From: CBIFWW01 sp966186435
GTDB taxonomy: Bacteria > Pseudomonadota > Gammaproteobacteria > Enterobacterales > Enterobacteriaceae
Direction of reading: 5' to 3'
Assembly: GCA_966186435.1 (NCBI GenBank)
Contig: CBIFWW010000094.1
Coordinates: 1-13,249, forward strand
DNA length: 13,249 nucleotides
The position numbers and the translations under genes are program-made. The notes under the pieces are model-generated. The model was not told the DNA's origin, ran no database searches, and saw nothing but the letters and a program-made list of their open reading frames with translations. This document shows, piece by piece, positions 1 through 5,971 of this stretch; position 1 is the first letter of the stretch, and the number at the start of each line of letters is the position of its first letter.

Positions 1-634
1 CATCCATACTGCCATCAATTATCTTACCGATGTTCTCTGAGGCTGCCAGCTGGTTTTTATCTGCCAGATATTTTAACAGTTCATCATAATTATGTGGGCC
101 TCTTAGCATCGGTCCAGGTAGTGGATATAAAAAGTGGAAGCTAGGCCCCATACGCACCCAAAGTTGCTCTATCAGCCCCATCAGCGTTGGCATCTGAGCG
201 TAGCTATACAATGTAAACCGGAAGTGAAGATTACTTTGTAATGCTGGCTCTACCTGCCCTTCGGTTTTAGCCACACTAAAATTAGAATAAAGCGTCCGTA
301 AAGTTCCTAGCTTTTCTTCATCAATATTCTTAGCAGCTTCCATTACCGCCATCATTTCCAGATTCTTACGGATCAGGGTGATTTCTCGGTATTTATCAAG
401 TGTCATTTTGGGTACTAAAAAAGCTTGGGCTGGCGTAGCTTCAAGTGCTCCGGATGATACTAACCGAAGTAATGCTTCACGCACGGGGGTAATACTGGTA
501 CCTAATTGCTCGGCAATTTCCTTAGTAATCAACCTGGCTCCAGGCTCTAATGATCCGACGATAAGGGCATTTTTTAGGCGCAACTCAACCTGCAGGGTTA
601 AGCTCACCCTTTGAGCTTTTTCTAATTCAAGCAT
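1..634 (-). CDS. GntR-family transcriptional regulator with FCD domain (partial, 3' end off the left edge)
   Basis: The minus strand is open from an ATG at 634-632 to the window edge, giving 211 codons without a stop. Residues about 10-75 form a GntR winged helix; the recognition-helix stretch TSITPVREALLRLVSSGALE (46-65) is highly typical. Residues about 80 onward are all-helical and look like the FCD ligand-binding domain, with H137 in NLHFRF and H181 in PHNYDEL at positions where the family usually places metal or effector ligands. The third usual His seems to be Asn201, so metal binding may be altered. A GGTGGG stretch about 7 nt upstream could serve as ribosome binding site. FadR-subfamily regulators usually repress carbon or organic-acid catabolic genes; the target here is unknown because the downstream neighbour is outside the window. 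Base composition is more AT-rich than the other genes. The family call is secure, the ligand is not. Confidence 0.88.
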   Translation of the reverse strand, partial: MLELEKAQRVSLTLQVELRLKNALIVGSLEPGARLITKEIAEQLGTSITPVREALLRLVSSGALEATPAQAFLVPKMTLDKYREITLIRKNLEMMAVMEAAKNIDEEKLGTLRTLYSNFSVAKTEGQVEPALQSNLHFRFTLYSYAQMPTLMGLIEQLWVRMGPSFHFLYPLPGPMLRGPHNYDELLKYLADKNQLAASENIGKIIDGSMD

Positions 635-993
635 ATTTTTTCCCACCAATAATCAGGGGTAATGATTTTAAGTTGAGCAAGGTAAATTGGATTCGGGACT
701 GACCCAATACATCGATTAACATACTAGCAACAATACACAATTACACGATATTTTTAATGCATTTTATTCATGATGGGAATCAACCCTGATAAATGTGATG
801 ACATCCCGATTTGTTACCATGTAATTATCAAAACATGAGCAACTATAACTCTTAGTTATCACTCAACATAGAACCTTGCTTAAGACAGTTTGCTCCCTAC
901 CTGGTGCAAATCAACGTTACTTCCTGTTATTAGTGGTACTCACCCTCGGCCCATTAAGCGACCTGGTGATCCCGGTCAGCGCCAACGGTGACT
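635..993. other. AT-rich 359-bp intergenic spacer
   Basis: This spacer lies between the start of the GntR gene and the 3' end of the XRE-cupin gene, both on the minus strand, so it should hold the GntR promoter. No promoter with good hexamers stands out. Short dyads are visible: ATTGG/CCAAT at 686-708 (13-nt spacer), TTAC-cat-GTAA at 814-824, and ATAACT-ctt-AGTTAT at 845-859. Any of these could be an operator, but such short palindromes are expected by chance in AT-rich DNA. No terminator with a T-run is seen for the XRE gene. The right part contains a plus-strand open frame that may be a gene remnant (listed separately). Confidence 0.5.
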
Positions 994-1013
994 TTATTGC
1001 CGCGGGCTGCTAA
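849..1013 (+). pseudogene. possible remnant of a membrane-protein gene (very tentative)
   Basis: The plus strand is open for 54 codons ending at TAA 1011-1013, with no ATG; the only early candidate start is TTG 876. The middle reads QRYFLLLVVLTLGPLSDLVI, a hydrophobic stretch that resembles a first transmembrane helix of a drug/proton-type transporter, but nothing downstream continues it. The last 20 bp overlap the 3' end of the XRE-cupin gene on the other strand. It could be the debris of a deleted transporter next to its regulator or merely a chance open frame. No function is claimed. Confidence 0.2.
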
Positions 1014-1581
1014 AGGCGGTATTGATCCGCACCACCAGATAACGGCAGCTATGTTGGCTTTGATTGATAAATTCACAATCGCTGGCGGGGCCAAGCATCA
1101 AACAATCCCCGGCGTGTAATACATGGCGCGCCAGGCCTTCCACAAATACCAGTTCCCCTTCCAGCATCCATAGCCACTGGTGGGCATCCCGGTAGGCCGC
1201 CGCTGGCATCGGGATATCGCTACCGGCAGGTAATTCAATTTCAACCATATCGAGAGGCACGTCGCCCCGGGGTGAAATATGGCGGCGCAGATAACCGCTC
1301 TGGGGATCCTGCCACACCGGCTGTTGGCTACGCTGAATCAAGCGCCCTTCCTGCATCTCCGCCCGGGCAATCAGGGTAGACATGCTGATGCCAAAGGCTC
1401 CAGCAATCCGCCCCAATAGCGTGGCCGTGGGGCTACTTTCACCGCGCTCGATTTTATAGATCATCGCCCGCGACACTCCGGCCTGATTCGCCAGTTCGGT
1501 CAGTGACCAACTGCGGGTTTCCCGCTCCTGACGAATTGTCGAAGCGATACATTGATTTACGTCGTCTATTATATTATTCAT
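994..1581 (-). CDS. XRE-family transcriptional regulator with C-terminal cupin domain
   Basis: This 195-residue protein has a lambda-repressor-type helix-turn-helix at residues about 14-70; the stretch TELANQAGVSRAMIYKIERG is a textbook XRE recognition region followed by ESSPTATLLGRIA. Residues about 105-190 form a single cupin beta-barrel (LEGELVFVEG and HAGDCLMLGPASDCEFINQS), as in the SutR/YdcN class of small-molecule-sensing repressors. The start ATG at 1581-1579 is the first in frame. The gene is divergent from mnaT with only 37 bp between start codons, so one operator could control both. This pairing suggests it governs the acyltransferase/YdcZ genes and itself, probably in response to a small amine or amino-acid-like ligand bound in the cupin. 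That control is inferred from position only. The E. coli protein YdcN is similar in architecture, but I do not assert orthology. Confidence 0.9.
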   Translation of the reverse strand: MNNIIDDVNQCIASTIRQERETRSWSLTELANQAGVSRAMIYKIERGESSPTATLLGRIAGAFGISMSTLIARAEMQEGRLIQRSQQPVWQDPQSGYLRRHISPRGDVPLDMVEIELPAGSDIPMPAAAYRDAHQWLWMLEGELVFVEGLARHVLHAGDCLMLGPASDCEFINQSQHSCRYLVVRINTAFSSPRQ

Positions 1582-1601
1582 AGTGTATTACTATAGTAGA
1601 C
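1564..1601. promoter_or_regulatory. divergent control region and candidate operator between XRE-cupin and mnaT
   Basis: Two nested symmetries are visible. An outer imperfect inverted repeat has arms GTCTATTATA (1564-1573) and TATAGTAGAC (1592-1601), matching 9 of 10. An inner perfect one has ATAGT (1580-1584) and ACTAT (1590-1594) with a 5-nt spacer. The inner dyad covers the XRE start codon edge and the outer arm enters its coding sequence, which fits autoregulation together with control of the divergent mnaT. Binding is inferred from symmetry and position, not shown. Confidence 0.4.
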
Positions 1602-1618
1602 GCTTAAGGGTAAGCAAA

Positions 1619-2140
1619 ATGAATATTCGCCACGCCACTAATCATGATTGCCAGTCTATCGTCACCATTTATAACTATGCCGTAGAGCACACTGCCGCCA
1701 TCTGGAATGATAAAACCGTTGATGAAGAAAACCGTGTGGTATGGCTGGGCCAGCGTCAGCTGGCGGGTTACCCGGTATTAGTGGCGGTGGAAGATGGCGC
1801 GGTGGTAGGTTACGCTTCCTTTGGCGACTGGCGGGCCTTTGATGGCTTCCGCCACACTGTGGAGCACTCGGTGTATGTTCACCCGTACCATTTTGGTAAG
1901 GGCTATGGCAAGGCGTTGATGATCGAACTGATGGCTGAGGCCCGCAAGATTGGCAAGCACGTTATGGTGGCTGGAATCGAATCGCAAAACGCGGCATCTA
2001 TCGCCCTTCACCAGCAGCTGGGTTTCACCATTACCGCTCAGATGCCACAGGTCGGTACCAAGTTTGGCCGCTGGCTGGATCTCACTTTTATGCAGTGCCA
2101 GTTGGACCAACGCTCACAACCGGATCAACCCCATGAATAA
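1619..2140 (+). CDS. mnaT: GNAT N-acyltransferase MnaT (YncA-like)
   Basis: The 173-residue protein is a GNAT-fold acetyltransferase that matches my memory of E. coli MnaT (YncA, 172 residues) along its full length, including AAIWNDKTVD, GYASFGDWR, FDGFRHTVEHSVYVHP, HVMVAGIESQN and QMPQVGTKFGRWLDLTFMQ. The acetyl-CoA pyrophosphate loop is F92-G-K-G-Y-G97. The E. coli enzyme acetylates methionine and some methionine analogues such as methionine sulfone or sulfoximine, in the cytoplasm. I chose ATG 1619 rather than the in-frame GTG at 1583 because AAGGG lies 8 nt upstream and the length then fits the family. The stop overlaps the start of ydcZ by 8 bp, indicating an operon with translational coupling. 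The divergent XRE-cupin regulator is the likely local controller. Confidence 0.93.
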   Translation: MNIRHATNHDCQSIVTIYNYAVEHTAAIWNDKTVDEENRVVWLGQRQLAGYPVLVAVEDGAVVGYASFGDWRAFDGFRHTVEHSVYVHPYHFGKGYGKALMIELMAEARKIGKHVMVAGIESQNAASIALHQQLGFTITAQMPQVGTKFGRWLDLTFMQCQLDQRSQPDQPHE

Positions 2141-2582
2141 CAGCTTTACCCTACTGTTTTTGCTGGCAGCGGGCATGGGCCTGGTACTGCAAAATACCCT
2201 GATGGTGCGCATCACCCAGTCGGCCTCCACTATTCTTATCGCCATGCTGCTGAATTCCCTGGTGGGGATTGTGCTGTTTAGCGCCATTCTGCTGATCAAA
2301 CATGGCAGTGCCGGGGTACAGGAATTAGTGGCCACCGTGCGCTGGTGGACGCTGATCCCCGGTTTGCTTGGCTCTTTCTTTGTATTTGCCAGTATCAATG
2401 GCTATCAGTATGTCGGTGCGGCGACGACGATTGCGGTGCTAGTGGCAAGCCAGCTAATTGGCGGCCTGGCGATGGATTTGTGGCGTAGCGGTGGTGCCCC
2501 GTTACGGGCATTAATTGGCCCGCTATGTGGTGCGGTATTGCTGGTGATTGGCGCTTGGCTAGTGGCCCGGCGCCAGTTCTGA
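2133..2582 (+). CDS. ydcZ: YdcZ, small DMT-superfamily inner membrane protein (DUF606)
   Basis: This 149-residue protein is the same length as E. coli YdcZ and shares long stretches with it (AAGMGLVLQNTLMVRITQ, RWWTLIPGLLGSFFVFASI, GAATTIAVLVASQLIGGL). It has about five hydrophobic helices at roughly residues 4-22, 34-54, 70-90, 95-115 and 123-143, the five-helix half-size arrangement typical of small drug/metabolite transporters that work as dimers. The substrate is unknown. ATG 2133 lies inside the end of mnaT (8-bp overlap), so expression probably depends on mnaT translation. The pairing of an acetyltransferase with a transporter suggests detoxification or export of a modified amino-acid-like compound; that is inference. 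Its stop is 1 bp from the convergent ydcY stop. Confidence 0.92.
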   Translation: MNNSFTLLFLLAAGMGLVLQNTLMVRITQSASTILIAMLLNSLVGIVLFSAILLIKHGSAGVQELVATVRWWTLIPGLLGSFFVFASINGYQYVGAATTIAVLVASQLIGGLAMDLWRSGGAPLRALIGPLCGAVLLVIGAWLVARRQF

Positions 2583-2583
2583 A

Positions 2584-2817
2584 TCAGAGGATTTCACCGC
2601 CGCGGGTGAGCTGATCGCGGCGCAATTCCTGGTCTTCTTTATACTTATGGCCGTGGTGGGCGATGGCGGTACGCAGGCGCTGCTGTTCGGTATAACGTTG
2701 TTCGCGGCTCAGTTCCCCATCATCACTTAACACAATAAGCAGCTCATTCATGCCGGTGATAGCCCCGGCGTTAATGGCTTCATCAACCTGCGCTTGTACT
2801 GCTTCCAGATGGCTCAT
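2584..2817 (-). CDS. ydcY: YdcY, small DUF2526 protein
   Basis: The 77-residue product matches E. coli YdcY in length and in motifs such as MNELLIVLSDDGELSREQRY and QQRLRTAIAHHGHKYKED. It is charged and predicted helical, with no signal peptide or membrane segment; its function is unknown. I placed the start at ATG 2817 because AGGAG precedes it by 6 nt (TCAGGAGTAAATATG on the minus strand) and the family length fits; in-frame upstream sequence is an artefact of dppA DNA. It converges on ydcZ with a 1-bp gap, an arrangement shared with E. coli. A strong terminator hairpin ends only 15 nt before its start codon, so its own promoter is not obvious. Confidence 0.92.
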   Translation of the reverse strand: MSHLEAVQAQVDEAINAGAITGMNELLIVLSDDGELSREQRYTEQQRLRTAIAHHGHKYKEDQELRRDQLTRGGEIL

Positions 2818-2832
2818 ATTTACTCCTGATAT

Positions 2833-2859
2833 AAAAAAGCCACGGCGATAACCGTGGCT
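2833..2859 (-). terminator. intrinsic terminator after the dppA-like gene
   Basis: On the minus strand an 8-bp perfect stem AGCCACGG/CCGTGGCT closes a 6-nt loop (plus coordinates 2838-2859) and is followed directly by a run of six T. It sits 22 bp beyond the dppA-like stop codon and 15 nt before the ydcY start. Confidence 0.9.
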
Positions 2860-2881
2860 CAGAACCTGGCGAGAGGATTGA

Positions 2882-4486
2882 TTAATCCAGCTTCGCTTTC
2901 GAGAAATCGCTACCGTTAATCGTACCAGCACTATAACCGGAGACGTTACTGCGGGTGGCATAGAAGGTCTTACCATTGGCCAGCGCTATCCACGGTGCCT
3001 GCTGATAGAACACCTCCTGGGATTGCTCATACAGTTTGGCCCGTTTGGCCGGTTCACTAAGTAGCTTGGCCTGGCGTACCAGCTTGTCATAATCCTTATT
3101 ACACCAGCGGGCAGCGTTAGAGCCGCTTCCGATGCTGCCACAGCCCAGCAGGGTATCGGCAAAGTTATCCGGATCGCCGTTGTCACTCATCCAGCCGTAC
3201 AGCGCGGTATCGTGCTCGCCTTTGCGCATCCCGGAGAGATACTCGCCCCACTCCCAGGTGACAATCTTGGCATTAACCCCCACTTTGGCCCAATCATGCT
3301 GGATCATTTCGGCGATACGGCGGGCGTTCGGGTTATAAGGGCGCTGCACCGGCATCGACCACAGATTAGTGTTAAAGCCCTTTTCCAGCCCGGCCTGTTT
3401 CAGCAAAGCTTTGGCTTTTTCGGGATCATAGCTGTAGTCCTTCAGATTTTTATCGTAGCCTAACATCCCTGGCGGGATTGGTGATTTTGCTACCGTGCCG
3501 GAATTCAAGAATACCGCTTTAACGATGGCCTGTTTATCCACTGCGTAGTTTAACGCCTGGCGCACCAGGGCATTATCAAATGGCTTTTTCTGGGTGTTGA
3601 ATGCCAGATAGCCCACGTTAAGGCCGCTAACCCCGTGCAACACCAGATCTTTATTCTTCTGGATCAACTCAAACTGCACCGGGCTGGGTGCCGGAATAAT
3701 CTGGCACTCGTTTTTTTCCAGCTTCGCCAGCCGGGTTTGCACATCCGGGGCGATGGAGAAAATCAGGTTCTTGGTGGGCACTGTTCCGCCCCAGTAATGG
3801 GGGTTGGCAGTATAGCGGATCACCGAATCCACTTTGTAATCCCGCAGCACATAGGGGCCGGTGCCGATAGGCCAGGTATCGACATTTTCCGGGGTGCTGT
3901 TTTTCAGCATCTCGTCGGCATATTCCTTAGACAGGATTGAGGCAAAGTCCATGCCCCAGTCAGCCAGGAAGGCGGCATTTGGCTCAGTCAACGTGAACTG
4001 AACGTGGTAATCGTCGATCTTTTTGACATCGGCAATCAGTTTATCCAGCCCCACGTCAGTAAAATATTCGTAGTTGCCGCCGGACACCTTGTGATAGGCG
4101 TTGTTAGGATCTTTCTGGCGCATCACCGAGAAGATCACGTCATCGGCGTTAAAGTCCCGGGTGGGCTTAAAGAATTTGTTGCTGTTGAACTTCACCCCCT
4201 GGCGCAGGGTAAAGGTATAGGTCTTACCATCCGGGCTGATGGTCCATCCGGTCGCCAGCGAGGGCAGCGGGGTGTTGTCTTTCTCGCTAAAGCTAATCAG
4301 GCGGTTATATAACACCTGGGAGCTGGCCACAAAACTTGGGCCGGTGCTGGCGATTTGCGGGTTAAAAGATTCAGGGGAGGCTTCAGAACAATACACCAGA
4401 GTGCTGGCCGGGACTGCCAACGCGGCCGTAGCCGGGAACAGCGCGCTGAAGCTCAGGGCCACCAGCGTTTTCCTTAAAGACATCAT
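2882..4486 (-). CDS. dppA: DppA-like periplasmic dipeptide-binding protein (orphan)
   Basis: The 534-residue precursor belongs to the extracellular solute-binding protein family 5 and resembles E. coli DppA over its whole length (DGKTYTFTLRQGVKF, YHKVSGGNYEYF, MDFASILSKEYADEM, PVQRPYNPNARR). A Sec signal peptide is clear: basic MMSLRKT, hydrophobic core, and cleavage likely after A24 in ATAALA; there is no lipobox. The ligand-binding segment DNGDPDNF begins at D435, about where DppA uses an Asp to hold the peptide amino group. Four cysteines (VYC, NEC, LLGC, RWC) fit the two disulfides of DppA. The start is one of two adjacent ATG codons (4486 or 4483); AAGG lies 10 nt upstream. No dppBCDF genes follow, and an intrinsic terminator ends the unit. 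It therefore looks like a paralogue that loads a transporter encoded elsewhere, so the symbol indicates similarity only. Short peptides or haem are possible ligands. Confidence 0.88.
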   Translation of the reverse strand: MMSLRKTLVALSFSALFPATAALAVPASTLVYCSEASPESFNPQIASTGPSFVASSQVLYNRLISFSEKDNTPLPSLATGWTISPDGKTYTFTLRQGVKFNSNKFFKPTRDFNADDVIFSVMRQKDPNNAYHKVSGGNYEYFTDVGLDKLIADVKKIDDYHVQFTLTEPNAAFLADWGMDFASILSKEYADEMLKNSTPENVDTWPIGTGPYVLRDYKVDSVIRYTANPHYWGGTVPTKNLIFSIAPDVQTRLAKLEKNECQIIPAPSPVQFELIQKNKDLVLHGVSGLNVGYLAFNTQKKPFDNALVRQALNYAVDKQAIVKAVFLNSGTVAKSPIPPGMLGYDKNLKDYSYDPEKAKALLKQAGLEKGFNTNLWSMPVQRPYNPNARRIAEMIQHDWAKVGVNAKIVTWEWGEYLSGMRKGEHDTALYGWMSDNGDPDNFADTLLGCGSIGSGSNAARWCNKDYDKLVRQAKLLSEPAKRAKLYEQSQEVFYQQAPWIALANGKTFYATRSNVSGYSAGTINGSDFSKAKLD

Positions 4487-4816
4487 GATGGAATAACCTT
4501 TTGTTATTGATTTATTGATGCAAATTACGGTTTGCATCTCAGCATAGCCGTTATTCAGTGACAAATAACAAATCGCACTCAGGTTATTTCACAATGGCAC
4601 ACAAAGGTGTGAGCGATTACCCGGCGTCACGTAATGCCACTGGCTAGGCATAACGGGCCACGACGCGGGTAAGAATGTCATGGGCCTCGAGGTTTTGACC
4701 GTGTTGGTTTACACCATCGGCAGAGGATTTAGCGTTTTAGCCCGCTTTTTAGCGCTTTGATTTATCGCTATCACCGTAAAGTAAAAAGGTGAAAATGGCG
4801 ATGAAGGTAATGGCAC
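4487..4816. other. 330-bp divergent spacer between dppA-like gene and srfA
   Basis: This region must carry promoters for both divergent units, but no hexamer pair convinces on either strand. It holds an 8-bp perfect dyad GATGCAAA/TTTGCATC (4517-4538) in the dppA leader; without a T-run it is not a terminator. The hexamer GTTATT or its complement AATAAC occurs five times between 4492 and 4588 (see finding), one pair framing the dppA ribosome binding site as a loop. A TGTGA half-site at 4608-4612 lacks its partner. Repeated TTTTAGC/TTAGCG stretches fill 4728-4760. A short minus-strand open frame at 4644-4736 may be a gene remnant (listed separately). Confidence 0.5.
4644..4736 (-). pseudogene. 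possible C-terminal remnant of a degraded gene (tentative)
   Basis: Between stops the minus strand is open for 30 codons and includes ADGVNQHGQNLEAHDI followed by LTRVVARYA and TAG 4646-4644. It has no start codon or ribosome binding site. The composition looks protein-like, and a VNQHGQN-type stretch near a C-terminus vaguely recalls M20-type peptidases; I cannot confirm that. If real, it would be the tail of a gene once upstream of and codirectional with the peptide-binding protein, lost when this junction was rearranged. It could equally be chance. Confidence 0.22.
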
Positions 4817-4839
4817 GTGACAACCCTCTTTCTACGTAG
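4795..4839 (+). other. 14-codon leader frame overlapping the srfA start
   Basis: ATG 4795 is preceded by AAAAAGGTGAAA (strong Shine-Dalgarno, about 5-nt spacing) and opens a frame reading MAMKVMARDNPLST before TAG 4837. It overlaps the first seven codons of srfA in another frame. It may be a leader peptide that couples ribosomes to the srfA GTG start, or a sign that the original srfA start lay here and a one-base indel shifted it. Confidence 0.3.
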
Positions 4840-5971
4840 CGGCAATATTGATGACTATCAGCCCACCGGCGACCAGGGGCAAAGGGTGTTTGATGCCGCG
4901 CTGCAAATCCGTGAAACCCTGCGGTTGCGGCAACAGCACGCCATTGCCGCCTGCCTGGCGATCCCGTCGCTTGATGAAAATAACAACCGGGTAGACTGGT
5001 ATGCCCCGGTCAGCGGTGATGTGGTGCGCTGGGCGGCAGCTTCTCAGGCTCAACGTCAGGCGGCGCTGGAATGCTTAGAACACTGCGCCCAGGCCATCGA
5101 AAGCCATGCCCAACAGTGCGCCCAATCAGCCAACCGGGCATTGCAGCTGTTCGGCGCATTACTGCGCCAAGCCCTCCACTTCCCAGGTAGCCATTTCCTT
5201 TATCTGGTGGGCGGCAAGCCGGTGATTACTTTTTGGGGGTTTACCGCCGCCGACCAATCCACCCCGCCACCGCCCCTTGAACAACTTAGGGCGGATAGCC
5301 ACATGATCGAACCACCAGCCCCTGTGGAAATCCCCGTGCCGGCCGCAGACATCCGCCCGGTGCTGGCACCGCTTGACGCCCGCAAAAAATCCTGGCTAAT
5401 CCCGGTATTGATAGTGGCGGTCGTGGGGGTTTATGGCTGGATGCAAACCTCTCCCCGCCCATCGTCAACAGCCGTTCCCGCTCCAGCCCCGCTACAACAT
5501 CAACCGCCAATGGTTGCCGTGAATTTGCCGCTGGAGCAGGCCAGCGTCACCGTTGCCCCCAAGCCAGAGCCTGCGGTGGTAAGCGTGGATAAAAATGCCC
5601 TGACCCTGCCGCCGGATGCGTTAAAAGCCGGGTCAACCAAATTCCTCACCGGCCTGTGGAAGCTGTCGTTAACCTCCCCGCCGGATAATGCCCGGGTAGC
5701 CAGCCTGCGTTACCAGATGAAGGGCAGCAGCGGCACCGCCCGGTTGGTCAGCCCCAAGAAAGCGGTATGTAAGGCCGAGCTGTATGCCGGATTACATCAA
5801 AACGGGGTATTGATGATTAAGAGCCGCAGCGCCGCCCGCTGCACTAATGGCGAGCGTATCCCGCTGCCCGACATTGCCTGCCACAGCGGGGAGAATCATC
5901 TGGCCCTGTGCACTGCCGTCTACGGCAAAGTCAGTGAAACCCCGGTCACCCTGAAAAAAGTGAGCCAATAA
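4817..5971 (+). CDS. srfA: SrfA-family protein, first component of the SrfABC system
   Basis: The 384-residue product begins at GTG 4817, preceded by AAGG with 9-nt spacing; an in-frame TAA at 4808 rules out a longer form. Residues 1 to about 150 are a soluble, helix-rich domain (LRSGNIDDYQ, LQIRETLRLRQQHAIAACLAIP). A proline-rich linker leads to a single transmembrane helix at about 193-208 preceded by RKK, which predicts an N-terminal cytoplasmic side. After a second proline-rich stretch (about 210-270), residues 275-384 form a compact domain with four cysteines (C318, C342, C355, C365) that could make two disulfides in the periplasm. The name rests on the following SrfB and SrfC genes and family resemblance. 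It was named in Salmonella as an SsrB-regulated factor; no enzymatic motif is visible. It probably anchors the complex to the inner membrane, which is inference. The stop overlaps the srfB ATG by 1 bp. Confidence 0.82.
   Translation: MTTLFLRSGNIDDYQPTGDQGQRVFDAALQIRETLRLRQQHAIAACLAIPSLDENNNRVDWYAPVSGDVVRWAAASQAQRQAALECLEHCAQAIESHAQQCAQSANRALQLFGALLRQALHFPGSHFLYLVGGKPVITFWGFTAADQSTPPPPLEQLRADSHMIEPPAPVEIPVPAADIRPVLAPLDARKKSWLIPVLIVAVVGVYGWMQTSPRPSSTAVPAPAPLQHQPPMVAVNLPLEQASVTVAPKPEPAVVSVDKNALTLPPDALKAGSTKFLTGLWKLSLTSPPDNARVASLRYQMKGSSGTARLVSPKKAVCKAELYAGLHQNGVLMIKSRSAARCTNGERIPLPDIACHSGENHLALCTAVYGKVSETPVTLKKVSQ

Noticed and set aside
378..614. Plus-strand open frame of 78 codons
   Set aside because: It is the complement of the GntR DNA-binding domain, which has clear family motifs on the minus strand.
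1778..2398. Minus-strand open frames opposite mnaT and ydcZ
   Set aside because: Both plus-strand genes match known proteins end to end, so the opposite frames are shadows.
4517..4538. Perfect 8-bp hairpin GATGCAAA/TTTGCATC as a terminator
   Set aside because: No T-run follows on either strand, and it lies in the probable dppA leader. It may be regulatory but not a terminator.
4608..4620. TGTGA at 4608-4612 as a CRP site
   Set aside because: The matching TCACA half is absent at the required spacing.
4695..4723. TTGACC as -35 of a srfA promoter
   Set aside because: No acceptable -10 hexamer occurs 16-18 bp downstream. A sigma-28 type promoter was also looked for and not seen.
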